From SCUN01 sp046598935 (lineage in GTDB: Bacteria > Acidobacteriota > Vicinamibacteria > Vicinamibacterales > SCN-69-37), in NCBI GenBank assembly GCA_046598935.1, contig JBKJHW010000026.1, positions 1 through 15,659 on the forward strand: a stretch of 15,659 bases of DNA, given 5' to 3'. Below are positions 5,991 through 14,680 of the stretch, piece by piece. The position numbers and the translations under genes were made by a program. The stretch's first letter is position 1; each line of letters begins with the position of its first letter. The notes under the pieces were generated by a model. The model did no database searches, was not told the origin of the DNA, and saw only the letters and a program-made list of their open reading frames with translations.

Positions 5991-8087
5991 CTACCGCCCG
6001 ATCATGCGGCGAATCGCGGCGGCGTCTGCAGCGAGTTCGGGCGGTGCGGTGGCGATGAAGCGTTCGGCATACGGCACCGCTTCGGCGCCCCGGCCGACTT
6101 CGACGAGATTGACGATCAGGTTGTACATCGCGCTGAAATCGCCGGCGTCGATCGACACCGCACGCTGCCAGGCGGCAATCGCGTCGTCCCGGCGGTTCGT
6201 CCGGGCGAAGACCACGCCGAGAGCGGTGTAGGCGCCGGCGAGCGACGGATCCACATCGATCGCCTTGCGAAGTGACGCTTCCGCTCCGCCAAAGTCGCGG
6301 GCCTGCAATTTGGCGATGCCGATGTTTTCGTACGCGATGCCGTTCTTCGGATCCGTCGCCGCCAGGTGCTCGAAGGTGCGAATCGCGTCGGCCGTGCGCC
6401 CGGCCATTTGGTACGCGTTGCCGAGCGCGATCAGCGCGTCGGGGTCATCGCCGGCAAACGACGCCAGCAGCTTGATCGCTTTGTCCGTCTGTCCGCTGCG
6501 CGCGAGGTACTCGCCGAGGCGAATCTTTACCTCGTCCTGTGTGACGCCATTTCTGAGAGCGGTCTCGAGCACCGCGATCGCCAGTTTCGGCTGGCCGGTC
6601 CGCCAATAGACGAGCGCGAGCTTCCGATACGCGTCCTCGGTATCCGGCCGCCGCTCGATGACGTTGCGAAATCCGCGAATCGCGTCTTCGTTCCGGCCGG
6701 CGCGAAACGCGTTCGACGCGTCCGTCATCGCCTGTTCCAGCTCGATGAGCCGCTTCGGGTCGTCGGCTTCCGTGTATTTGTCCTTCACGGCCGCGACCGC
6801 GCCGCCGACGTAACCGAGCGAACGCAGCGACTCCTTCACTTCGGCGGTTTCTGTCTGCGGCCGCCCGGGCGGCGCCACGCTGAAACTCTTGAGCGTGTTG
6901 ATCAGCACCGAGCTGCGATCGGTCTTCACCGAAAAAATATTGCGCAGCTCTTTCGCGTCGTCCGTCAAATCGTAGAGCTCGGCGATCGGCAGATCGATGA
7001 ACTTCTCGCGGCCGACAATCACGCCGCGCAGCGGCGCCCACCCGCGCGCGATGTTCGCGCTCATCGCTTCAAAATACGACGGACGGTCTTCTCCGGAACC
7101 GGCGGCGATCAGCGGCCGCAGCGAGGTGCCCGCCGTGGCGGCGGCCGCCGGCGCGCCAGCGGCGTCGAGAATCGTCGGCAGAAGATCCACATGACGCGCC
7201 GGCGTGTCGATCACGACGCCTTTCGGCGTTGCCGCCTGCCCGCCGCCAAGCTCCGCGACGATCAACGGCACGCGAAGCGTGGATTCGTACGCAAACACAC
7301 TGTGCGTCAGCTCGCCGTGCTCGCCGAGGCCTTCGCCGTGATCAGACGTGACGATCACGAGCGTGCGGCGGGGAAGCGTGGCCAGGCGATCGAAAAGCGC
7401 GCCGAGCGCGTGGTCCGTGTACGCGACTTCGCCGTAGTACGGCTCGTTCGGATATTTCGACGCGAACTCCGGCGGCGCCGAGTAGGTCACGTGCGGGTCG
7501 TACACGTGCACCCACGAAAACCACTTGTCCTGGCGGGCGCCGATCCAGGTGAGCGCGGACTCGACGACAGATTCCGCGCGGCGTTCACGCTCGGTCTGCT
7601 CCGCAGGAGCCGGACCGAGCGGGCCCAGGTTGTCGTCGTACACATCGAAACCGACATCCAGACCGAATCGATGGTCGAGCGGAAAGCCGCCGACGAACGC
7701 TCCCGTCGCGAAGCCCGCCGTTTTGAGCAGCGTCGCCGCCGTCGGCATCGTCTGGGGAAACCGATAGCCGGTGTTGTCGCGAATGCCGTGCTCGTACGGA
7801 TATCGGCCCGTGAGAATGGACGCGTGCGAAACGAGCGTGACGACGGCGTGCGCGTGGGCGAAGTCGAAGCGGGCGCCGCGACTGGCGAGCCGGTCGAGGT
7901 TCGGCGTTGCGGCCTTGCCGCCGTATGAACCGAGCGCGTCGGCGCGAAGCGTGTCGACGGTCACGAGGAGCACGTTGCGGTCCGCGTTCACGTCGATCGC
8001 GAACTCCGGCGTGCGCGTGAACCACCACGCGGCGCCTCCGGCGGCGAGAACAACAAGAAGGACGAGTACGACGGCCGGCTTCTTCAT
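5991..8087 (-). CDS. Sulfatase-fold hydrolase with C-terminal TPR domain (paralog A)
   Basis: The product has 698 residues. Residues 1-24 are a membrane anchor or signal (MKKPAVVLVLLVVLAAGG). The alkaline-phosphatase-superfamily domain spans ~38-450: LLVTVDTLRADALGSYGG (metal ligand D45), the nucleophile region VVTLVSHASILTG, and VTSDHGEGLGEHGELTH (D249, H250, H262). The Cys/Ser that becomes formylglycine in true sulfatases is replaced by Thr (T84), and the following Arg by His (H88). Thr nucleophiles occur in phosphodiesterase members of the superfamily, so phosphoester or phosphonate chemistry is possible. Residues ~470-698 are TPRs (GRNEDAIRGFRNVIERRPD and similar). It is divergent from the VWFA gene at 8156 with a 68-bp gap. 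A possible -10 is TAAGCT (8105-8100). It is a paralog of the gene at 12547-14670, with superimposable residue numbering. Confidence 0.85.
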   Translation of the reverse strand: MKKPAVVLVLLVVLAAGGAAWWFTRTPEFAIDVNADRNVLLVTVDTLRADALGSYGGKAATPNLDRLASRGARFDFAHAHAVVTLVSHASILTGRYPYEHGIRDNTGYRFPQTMPTAATLLKTAGFATGAFVGGFPLDHRFGLDVGFDVYDDNLGPLGPAPAEQTERERRAESVVESALTWIGARQDKWFSWVHVYDPHVTYSAPPEFASKYPNEPYYGEVAYTDHALGALFDRLATLPRRTLVIVTSDHGEGLGEHGELTHSVFAYESTLRVPLIVAELGGGQAATPKGVVIDTPARHVDLLPTILDAAGAPAAAATAGTSLRPLIAAGSGEDRPSYFEAMSANIARGWAPLRGVIVGREKFIDLPIAELYDLTDDAKELRNIFSVKTDRSSVLINTLKSFSVAPPGRPQTETAEVKESLRSLGYVGGAVAAVKDKYTEADDPKRLIELEQAMTDASNAFRAGRNEDAIRGFRNVIERRPDTEDAYRKLALVYWRTGQPKLAIAVLETALRNGVTQDEVKIRLGEYLARSGQTDKAIKLLASFAGDDPDALIALGNAYQMAGRTADAIRTFEHLAATDPKNGIAYENIGIAKLQARDFGGAEASLRKAIDVDPSLAGAYTALGVVFARTNRRDDAIAAWQRAVSIDAGDFSAMYNLIVNLVEVGRGAEAVPYAERFIATAPPELAADAAAIRRMIGR

Positions 8088-8155
8088 GGATTCGCCAATA
8101 GCTTAGTGCGAAGGGGGCTACACTGGCCGGGCCAGCCAGCCAAGCGAGGGACGTC
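8088..8155. promoter_or_regulatory. Divergent promoter region of sulfatase A and VWFA 1
   Basis: This 68-bp gap must hold both promoters. On the plus strand TACACT (8119-8124) is a fair -10, and GAGGG (8146-8150) is a good ribosome site five bases before the ATG at 8156. A 5-bp inverted repeat CTGGC-CGG-GCCAG (8123-8135) overlaps the end of the -10 and the likely start point, where a repressor could bind. On the minus strand TAAGCT (8105-8100) could serve sulfatase A. No convincing -35 was found on either strand. Confidence 0.4.
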
Positions 8156-10420
8156 ATGCGCCGAAGTGCGCTTGTTTCAGCCGTTGTGTTCTTGATCCTC
8201 GGAGCCGCGAACACGCCGGCTCAGCAAACGCCGTTCCGTGCGGACGTCTCGCTCGTCACGATCGATGTGACCGTGCTCGACAAAGACGGCAAGCCCGTTC
8301 CCGGGCTTTCCTCGGAAGACTTCCAAATCAAGCTCAACGGCAAAGCGCAGCCCGTGCGGGCGATCGCGTTTCTCCAGGCAGCGTCGCCCGGCGATGTGCC
8401 CGCGAAACCGGTGACGCCGGCGATCAGCGCTCCGGCCGTCGCGGCACCGAAACCGGCGGCAATGCTCGTGGCGAAGGAAGTCGAAGTCCGCCGCACGATC
8501 AGCAACCAGGACAACCTGACCGCTACGGGCAGCGGCATCGCACCGGCGAACCCGGCACCCGCAGCACCAGCCGCACCCGCTGCCACGAGCGCACCCCAGA
8601 CACGAGTGGCCGGCAATATCGAACCACGAGTGTTCGTGCTTCTGATCGACGATTTGTCTTTCACGGCGTTACGAGGCAAAGCTCTCTTTGCGTCAGCGCA
8701 GAAGTTTGTGGATTCAGTGCCCGCGTCAGATCCCGTCGGCTTCACGACGACCAGCGGCTCGGCGACCGTGAATCCGACGATGGATCGGGCTGCGGTCAAG
8801 GCCGGCCTTGCCAAGGTCGTTGGCGAGTTTTACGATCCGCGAGATATCCGGAAAGGTGACCCGTCAAAAGGCGGTAAAGACGGCCCGATCGGCATGGACG
8901 AGGCCATCGACATCGACCGCGGGGATGACACGCTCCTGATGAGCGTCATCGTCCGGGAGTGTTTCTCGGGCAACCGGAATGACCCTGCGGTTCTTGGGAG
9001 GTCCGTTCAGGAAGTGATTGCCGGCATGGGCGCTTCACCACAGCAGTCAGGATGCGCCTCTGACGTGGCCTCTGAAGCCAAACGCACCGCGGCGCTTATG
9101 CGTTTGCAAAAAGGCCGTCAGCTCGGCGCGCTGACCGGCGTGATCAACGCCATGCGCACCGCGTCAGGAATTCGCCATCTTGTGTATGTGACCGACGGCA
9201 TGGCGGTCTCACGCGACGTCGTCGACCTGAAACCGATCACGAGCGTGGCCGCCGCGGCCGGCGTGCAGTTCAGCGTGATCATGGAAGATCCGGACGCGAT
9301 CAACATGAACACGATGGGACGATTTGTCCCGACCGACGGCAGCGCGCAGCAAGACACGCCATCGCAGCGCATCCGCGAAGACAACAAGTTAATGCTCAAC
9401 GGCGCGCAGACCTTCACCGACGTCGTCGGCGGCATTTTCTACAAGGTTGTTGGCAACGCGGACCGGCAGTTCGAGCGCGTGCTCCTTGCGAGCTCAGCGG
9501 TGTACCGCCTCGGCGTCGAGCTTCCGCCGAACACGGCGCCCGGAAAAGAATTGACGCTGTCGGCCGAGGTGAGGCGGCCTGGCCTCACGATTCGGTCGAA
9601 CCGGGTCGCGGTCAACGCACCAGCCCCGGCACCCGCGAACCCGGCACCTGCGGCACCAGCCGCACCCGCTGCCACGAGCGCACCGGCGGCGCCTCCGCCG
9701 GTAGACGACATCCTGAGGGCCGCTCTGAACGAGAACCGCTCGTTGCGAGGCGTTCCGATCCGCCTCGCCGCGACCGTGCGGCGCAGCGCAAGCGCCGCCG
9801 GCCAGGTCGATGTCAGCGTCAACGTGCTGTTGCCTGCGTCGGTGAAGACGCCGATCACGATGTTGATCGGTCTCGTTGATGAGACGAACGCGATGCGCGT
9901 GAGCCGGCGAGTCGCCGACAACGCGCAACAAACTGTGCAATTCCTGTTTCCCGTGGCGCCGGGCAGCTATGCCATTCGATTTGGCGCCGCCGGCGCCGAC
10001 GGCGCGCTCGGCACGATCGAATTGCCGATCGCGGCGAAGCTCCACGCGATGGGCGCGTTCACAACGAGCGACGTCCTCACCTACGTCGTCGGCGAGACGT
10101 CGCAGAAAGCGACGCTGTTCACCACCGACGATGTGCCGTCATTTGTGGAGCGGTCGACGTATCACGCGTCTATCGAGTTCTATCCGACGGGTGCCATGCC
10201 ATCCGAGCCGCCTGTCGTCGCGTGGACGATCGTCCGCGAGGGCGAAACCAAGCCGGTTTTCGAAGAAGAGACCGAAGGCCGAGTTGGCACGAATCTCTTC
10301 CGCGCGGATGTCGAGATTCCCTTTGCGACGCTCCCGCCGGGGACATATGTCGTGCGGGCCACTCTGCTCGTCGACGACAAGCCGGCCGGCTCTGTGGGAG
10401 CGGTGTTGAGAAAGAAATGA
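8156..10420 (+). CDS. Acidobacterial VWFA-related secreted protein 1
   Basis: The product has 754 residues with a signal peptide (MRRSALVSAVVFLILGAANTPAQQ). The N-terminal module FRADVSLVTIDVTVLDKDGK ... GLSSEDFQIKLNGK (28-63) is the hallmark start of the acidobacterial VWFA-related family. A von Willebrand A-like domain follows at ~158-400, opening with VFVLLIDDLSFT. D166-L-S168-F-T170 fits the DxSx(S/T) metal-site motif. The C-terminal ~245 residues (from VDDILRAALNENRSL) form beta-rich modules ending in GAVLRKK. Two Pro/Ala linkers (residues 131-147 and 494-510) are encoded by a near-identical 50-bp direct repeat. The family is of unknown function; secretion and VWA fold suggest protein binding outside the cytoplasm. 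The stop overlaps the start of the next paralog (ATGA), which implies translational coupling. GAGGG gives a good ribosome site. Confidence 0.85.
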   Translation: MRRSALVSAVVFLILGAANTPAQQTPFRADVSLVTIDVTVLDKDGKPVPGLSSEDFQIKLNGKAQPVRAIAFLQAASPGDVPAKPVTPAISAPAVAAPKPAAMLVAKEVEVRRTISNQDNLTATGSGIAPANPAPAAPAAPAATSAPQTRVAGNIEPRVFVLLIDDLSFTALRGKALFASAQKFVDSVPASDPVGFTTTSGSATVNPTMDRAAVKAGLAKVVGEFYDPRDIRKGDPSKGGKDGPIGMDEAIDIDRGDDTLLMSVIVRECFSGNRNDPAVLGRSVQEVIAGMGASPQQSGCASDVASEAKRTAALMRLQKGRQLGALTGVINAMRTASGIRHLVYVTDGMAVSRDVVDLKPITSVAAAAGVQFSVIMEDPDAINMNTMGRFVPTDGSAQQDTPSQRIREDNKLMLNGAQTFTDVVGGIFYKVVGNADRQFERVLLASSAVYRLGVELPPNTAPGKELTLSAEVRRPGLTIRSNRVAVNAPAPAPANPAPAAPAAPAATSAPAAPPPVDDILRAALNENRSLRGVPIRLAATVRRSASAAGQVDVSVNVLLPASVKTPITMLIGLVDETNAMRVSRRVADNAQQTVQFLFPVAPGSYAIRFGAAGADGALGTIELPIAAKLHAMGAFTTSDVLTYVVGETSQKATLFTTDDVPSFVERSTYHASIEFYPTGAMPSEPPVVAWTIVREGETKPVFEEETEGRVGTNLFRADVEIPFATLPPGTYVVRATLLVDDKPAGSVGAVLRKK
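8546..8595 (+). repeat. 50-bp intragenic direct repeat, copy 1
   Basis: It starts GCGAACCCGGCACCC and ends GCCACGAGCGCACC. It matches 9635-9684 at 48 of 50 bases in the same frame and encodes the linker ANPAPAAPAAPAATSAP between the N-terminal module and the VWA domain. Confidence 0.9.
9635..9684 (+). repeat. 50-bp intragenic direct repeat, copy 2
   Basis: This is the second copy of the Pro/Ala linker sequence, two mismatches from 8546-8595. It is preceded by extra related bases (CCAGCCCCGGCACCC) and lies between the VWA domain and the C-terminal modules. Confidence 0.9.
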
Positions 10421-12423
10421 AAAATCTCTCCGTCTCTCTCGCGCTTCTGCTGATTGCCGCGCCGCTCGTTGCGCAGCAATCGCCTGTCTTCAGGTCGGGC
10501 GTCACCCTCGTCACGGTCGATGTGTACGTCCTCGATAAAAACGGCAAGCCGGTGCCGGATCTCGCGGCTGAAGATTTCCAGATCAAACTGAACGGCAAAC
10601 TCCAGCCGGTCCGCGCACTGTCGTACGTGAAAGTCGCGGAGAAAGCCGCGGCGCTCACGGCGAGGGATATTCCCGCCGAAGTGACTGGCCGCAAGGTGAT
10701 CACAAACAGCGCGCCGGTCGGCGAAGCCAAGATCTACGTGCTCGTGATCGACGACCTGTCGTTTCCACCGGAAGGCGGGAAGCGCACGCTCGAAGCCGCT
10801 AAACGATTCGTTGCGGCCCAGCGGCCGGACGTCGCCATCGGCCTGACCGCCACGAGCGGGTCGCCGATCGTAAACCCCACGCTCGACCATTCGGCAGTGG
10901 TTGCGGCGCTCAAGAACGTCGTCGGCGACTTCATCGATCCGCGCCGGCCGATGACGCCGGGCGGCCCAACCGTCGGCATCGCCGAAGCGATCGAGATCAT
11001 CGAGCACAACGACGCGACAGCGCTCGCGAACATGATCAAGCGCGAATGCGGAGACGCGCAGCAGGTGGGCCGCGCCGGTACGTTAGTCGCCACGCAGTGC
11101 TCAGACGATGCGCGCAGCCTGTCACGGTTGATCGCAAGCACAATGCGGGGTACGGTGGCGCGCCAGGTCGGCACGCTGACAGGCGCCGTGAAGGCGATGA
11201 AAACTGCGACGGGTCTCAAGCAATTGGTGCTGCTCTCCGAGGGCATGGCGAGCACACGCGAAATTGCGCAGATCCTCGATCCGATCGGCCGCGCGGCTGC
11301 TGAAGCCGGCGTGCAGTTCAGCATCGTCATGGAAGACACCGATGGCACGGATCTGTCCGACACGGGGCACTCCGCGAACGAGCTCGGGCAGCGCCAGAAC
11401 GACACCGGCCTCTCGAATCGCCGGCGCACAGACAAGCGCATGTTCCGCGCGTCTATGGAAACGCTCGCCGACATCAGCGGCGGCAAAGTCGAGTACATCA
11501 TCGGCGACGCCGACAAGGCGTTCGAGCGCGCGGCCGTTGCAGGATCCGCCGTGTACCGCATCGGCGTCGAACCTCCGGGCGACGCGCCTTCGGCGAAGCC
11601 GTTTTCGGTGACGGCCTCAGTTCGACGGCCGGGCCTCACTGTTTCCGCCAATCGCCAGGCTGTGCTGCCCGGGCCGCTCGTCGCGCCGACGGCGGAGCAG
11701 CAGGTCGCCGCCGCGATCAAGGAAGGCCAGCCGCATTACAGCGTGCCGATCCGTCTCGCCGTGGCCATACGGCGCGCATCTTCCAATCAAGTCGAGCTCG
11801 GCATCGGCATGGAGGTGCCGTCATCGGTGAAGGGCCCGCTGACGATGACGTTTGGTCTGGTGGATCAGGCGGGCGCTTTGCGGCAGGGAAGCCGGCCGCT
11901 GCCCGTGCCGCCAGCGGATGCGAACTACCGGCTGACGTTTCCGATGCCGGTCGTACCGGGCAAATACAGTTTGAGATTTGCCGTTACCGACGCTGCAGGC
12001 AGTGTCGGCAGCGTCGAGACGCCGATCGACGCGAAGCTCGCCTCTATGCCATTTTCTGGGGGCACGCTCCACGCCAGCGATGTCCTGACGTGGTGGACCG
12101 ACACCGCCGGCAAGGCGCAGTTCCTGGCGCTCGACGAAATTCCAACCGGCGTCGCGAATCTCGGCGCGGGCATCGAGCTCTACCCGCAGCCGGGCACGAG
12201 TTTTCCGGACGAGGTCAAAGTGAAGATGTCGCTCGTCGCCGCGGGAAAGTCGGAACCATCGGTCGAGAAAGAAGTCGCGCCGCTGATCGGCGACAACATG
12301 CTCCGCGCCGAAGCGATCCTGCCGCTGGCGAATGTGCCGCCCGGATCGTACGTGCTCAAAGCATCAGTCATAGTCGCCGGGAAAGTCGTCGGCGAAGCCT
12401 CAGCGCTCGTCCGGAAAAAATAA
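10417..12423 (+). CDS. Acidobacterial VWFA-related secreted protein 2
   Basis: ATG 10417 overlaps the upstream stop (ATGA) and has GAGAAAG just before it, giving 668 residues. An upstream in-frame start at 10222 would lie inside the preceding gene and lose the signal peptide MKNLSVSLALLLIAAPLVAQQ, so it is rejected. The N-terminal module (FRSGVTLVTVDVYVLDKNGK ... DLAAEDFQIKLNGK) and the VWA domain (~105-350, VLVIDDLSFP, D113-L-S115-F-P117) align throughout with VWFA 1, as do the C-terminal modules and the ending LVRKK. The two Pro/Ala linkers of VWFA 1 are missing and the third metal-site hydroxyl is a Pro. It is clearly a tandem duplicate. The function is unknown; the protein is probably exported and co-expressed with VWFA 1, perhaps as a hetero-oligomer. 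It converges on sulfatase B across palindrome S. Confidence 0.85.
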   Translation: MKNLSVSLALLLIAAPLVAQQSPVFRSGVTLVTVDVYVLDKNGKPVPDLAAEDFQIKLNGKLQPVRALSYVKVAEKAAALTARDIPAEVTGRKVITNSAPVGEAKIYVLVIDDLSFPPEGGKRTLEAAKRFVAAQRPDVAIGLTATSGSPIVNPTLDHSAVVAALKNVVGDFIDPRRPMTPGGPTVGIAEAIEIIEHNDATALANMIKRECGDAQQVGRAGTLVATQCSDDARSLSRLIASTMRGTVARQVGTLTGAVKAMKTATGLKQLVLLSEGMASTREIAQILDPIGRAAAEAGVQFSIVMEDTDGTDLSDTGHSANELGQRQNDTGLSNRRRTDKRMFRASMETLADISGGKVEYIIGDADKAFERAAVAGSAVYRIGVEPPGDAPSAKPFSVTASVRRPGLTVSANRQAVLPGPLVAPTAEQQVAAAIKEGQPHYSVPIRLAVAIRRASSNQVELGIGMEVPSSVKGPLTMTFGLVDQAGALRQGSRPLPVPPADANYRLTFPMPVVPGKYSLRFAVTDAAGSVGSVETPIDAKLASMPFSGGTLHASDVLTWWTDTAGKAQFLALDEIPTGVANLGAGIELYPQPGTSFPDEVKVKMSLVAAGKSEPSVEKEVAPLIGDNMLRAEAILPLANVPPGSYVLKASVIVAGKVVGEASALVRKK

Positions 12424-12543
12424 AAGCGTCACGCGGAGGCGCGGAGTTCACAGAGGTCGCGGAGCTCTTACTTTTTACATCAAAGAAAAACTGAAAAGCC
12501 TCCGCGCCCTCCGGTGTGCTCCGCGTCCTCCGCGTGATGCTTT
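12422..12543. repeat. Palindromic element S (iterated GCGGAG units) filling a convergent gap
   Basis: The left arm AAAGCGTCACGCGGAGG ... GGTCGCGGAG (12423-12464) and the right arm CCTCCGCGCCCTCC ... CCTCCGCGTGATGCTTT (12499-12543) are imperfect inverse complements of about 43 bp, each with several GCGGAG units. The loop is CTCTTACTTTTTA, then A-rich. It begins inside the VWFA 2 stop codon and ends 3 bp before the sulfatase B stop. A strong hairpin here would terminate both convergent transcripts. Its loop side GGAGCTCTTACTTTTT resembles GGAGTTCTTCTTTTCT in repeat R. Confidence 0.8.
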
Positions 12544-12546
12544 GGG

Positions 12547-14670
12547 CTACCGTCGAAGGTAGTTGGCAATTTCAGCCCGCTCGGCGGCGAAAAACGCCGG
12601 CGGCGCGGTGGCCAGGAATTGCTGCGCGTACTGCGCGGCTTCGTTGCGGCGCCCGGCGCGGGCGAGTTCGAGCCATAGGTTGTAGAGCGCGTTGAAGTCG
12701 GCCGGGTCGAGCTCGACGGATTTTTTCCAGGCGACGATCGCGTCGGGTTTGCGATTCGTGTTCGACATGATCACGCCGAGCGTCGTGTACGCGCCGGCGA
12801 GCGTCGGATCCGCGTTGATGGCTTTTCGCGCGTAGTCTTCCGCGATCGCCAGCGCCTGCGGGCTCGGTTTCCCCGACTCCACCGCCGGCTTCAGCGTCGT
12901 CGCCGCCAGGTTCTGAAACGCGAGACCGTTGGTCGGGTCGAGCTCGAGCACCTGCTTGAATGTCTTCTCGGCGTTCGCATATTGCTTCGCGTCGCTGTAC
13001 GCGATGCCGAGGCCGTTGAGCGCTTCGACGTCGGTCACCGGCAGGCCTGTGAGCAGCTGGATGGCCTTTTGTGCGTCCGTGTGGCTTTCGGCGAGATAGA
13101 TGCCGAGCCTGATGCGGATGTCGCGGTCGGGCGCGCCGGCCCTGAGAGCGCCTTCGAGCGTGCCGATTGCCTCCTGGATTTCGCCGCGCTGCCAGTAGGC
13201 ATACGCGAGCGAGAGATACGCATCGGCGGTGTCGGCGCGACGCGCGATGACACTCTTCATCAACGCAATCGCTTCATCGACACGGCCGGTCTGGTTGAGC
13301 TCGCTCGCTTTGTGCAGATCCTGGTCGAGCGACGCGAGCGTCTTCGGATCGTCGGCTTCGGAGTAGGTCGCCTTCGGCGCCGCGCTGCCTGAGATGTATC
13401 CAAGCGCCTTCAGCTTCGCGATGTTCTCCGCAGTTTCCACGCCCGCACGATTCGGCGGGTTGAGGTCGTAGGTCTTCAGCGTGCCGAAGAGCACCTTTGT
13501 TCTATCGCCATGTGACGTCGCGAGATTCTTCAGCTCGTTGGCGTCAGTCGAGAGGTCGTAGAGCTCCGGAATCGGCAGATCGATGTACTTGTCTTTGGCG
13601 ACAATCACGCCGCGCAGCGGCGCCCAGCCGCGCACGAGGTTGTAGGTCATTGCCTCGAAATACGACGGCCTGTCGGGGGATTCATTGTTGGAGATTGCGT
13701 CGCGAAGCGACGAGCCCATCATCCTGCCGTCGGGTGACTGTCCGATGGCGTCGAGGACGGTCGGCGCAATGTCGATATGCCTGGCGCTGCTGTCGACGAC
13801 GACGCCGCGCGGTTGTTTGGATTGAGAAGGCGTGATCGTCGCAATGATGAGCGGCACGCGGATCGTTGATTCGTACGCAAACATGCCGTGCGTCGCTTCG
13901 CCGTGCTCGTCCAGACTTTCGCCGTGGTCCGACGTCACGATCACCGTCGTCGGCCTCGACAGCGTGGCCAGCCGGTTGAAGAGCGGCTGCAGCGCGTGAT
14001 CGATGTAGGCGACCTCGCCGTAGTAGGGCTTTCCTGGATATTGCGCCGCGAATTCCGGCGGCGGTTTGTACGGCGAGTGCGCGTCGAACACATGGACCCA
14101 GCCGAAGAACTTGCCGGGCTGCTGGCTGATCCAGTCGACCGCGCGCGAAACGACTTCATTGGCGGGCCGCTCGGGCATCGTGAAGTTCTTGTCGCCGCTG
14201 AGCTCGGGGATCTGGTCGTCGTAGACATCGAAGCCCGGCGTCAGGCCGAATCGCTTCGACAGCGGAAAGCCGCCGACAAACGCGCCGGTGGAGAATCCGA
14301 GAGATTTCAGCCGCGTCGCCAGCGTCACGGTGCCATCGGGCACGCGATAGCCGCTGTTGTCGCGGACGCGGTGTTCGTACGGCAGAAGTCCCGAGAGAAT
14401 CGATGTGTGCGACGGCAGCGTGACAGGCGTGTGCGCGTGCGCGAACGTGAACCGCGCGCCGCGATTCGCGAGCGCATCTAAGTTTGGTGTCTTCGCCGGG
14501 CCGCCGTACGACGACAGCGCGTCTGCGCGCAGCGTGTCGATCGTGACGATCAGGATGTTTTGGTCTGGCTGTTGCGCGAGCGTGTACGCGGGCCCGCGGC
14601 CGAGAAAAACAAAAGCCGCCCCCGCGGCGATAACCACGAGGGCGGCGAAAATTAGGAGGCTTCGTTTCAA
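12547..14670 (-). CDS. Sulfatase-fold hydrolase with C-terminal TPR domain (paralog B)
   Basis: The start is TTG 14670, with GGAG four bases upstream and 10 bp after the stop of the VWA gene. It gives 707 residues with signal/anchor MKRSLLIFAALVVIAAGAA. The longer frame to 14787 would overlap the upstream gene out of frame and bury this signal, so it is rejected. The hydrolase domain (~40-450) has IVTIDTLRADALSSYGG (D45), TPVTLPSHTSILSG (T84 where sulfatases carry Cys, H88 for Arg) and VTSDHGESLDEHGEATH (D248, H249, H261). TPRs occupy ~470-707 (GRVDEAIALMKSVIARRAD, QYANAEKTFKQVLELDP). It is a paralog of the gene at 5991-8087, with identical numbering of D45 and T84. It is probably membrane anchored with the catalytic and TPR parts outside the cytoplasm. 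Its substrate is unknown; Thr argues against classical sulfatase activity. It forms an operon with the VWA gene upstream. Confidence 0.85.
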   Translation of the reverse strand: MKRSLLIFAALVVIAAGAAFVFLGRGPAYTLAQQPDQNILIVTIDTLRADALSSYGGPAKTPNLDALANRGARFTFAHAHTPVTLPSHTSILSGLLPYEHRVRDNSGYRVPDGTVTLATRLKSLGFSTGAFVGGFPLSKRFGLTPGFDVYDDQIPELSGDKNFTMPERPANEVVSRAVDWISQQPGKFFGWVHVFDAHSPYKPPPEFAAQYPGKPYYGEVAYIDHALQPLFNRLATLSRPTTVIVTSDHGESLDEHGEATHGMFAYESTIRVPLIIATITPSQSKQPRGVVVDSSARHIDIAPTVLDAIGQSPDGRMMGSSLRDAISNNESPDRPSYFEAMTYNLVRGWAPLRGVIVAKDKYIDLPIPELYDLSTDANELKNLATSHGDRTKVLFGTLKTYDLNPPNRAGVETAENIAKLKALGYISGSAAPKATYSEADDPKTLASLDQDLHKASELNQTGRVDEAIALMKSVIARRADTADAYLSLAYAYWQRGEIQEAIGTLEGALRAGAPDRDIRIRLGIYLAESHTDAQKAIQLLTGLPVTDVEALNGLGIAYSDAKQYANAEKTFKQVLELDPTNGLAFQNLAATTLKPAVESGKPSPQALAIAEDYARKAINADPTLAGAYTTLGVIMSNTNRKPDAIVAWKKSVELDPADFNALYNLWLELARAGRRNEAAQYAQQFLATAPPAFFAAERAEIANYLRR

Positions 14671-14680
14671 CGAACTCCGG

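Noticed and set aside
6366..7928. 520-residue open frame on the plus strand opposite sulfatase A
   Set aside because: It is Arg/Ala-rich with no recognisable motif, and the minus-strand frame contains a complete sulfatase-fold/TPR protein. It is a GC-driven shadow frame.
10222..10416. Extended N-terminus for VWFA 2
   Set aside because: The extension lies inside the preceding gene in another frame, is Arg-rich, and would hide an otherwise clear signal peptide starting at ATG 10417.
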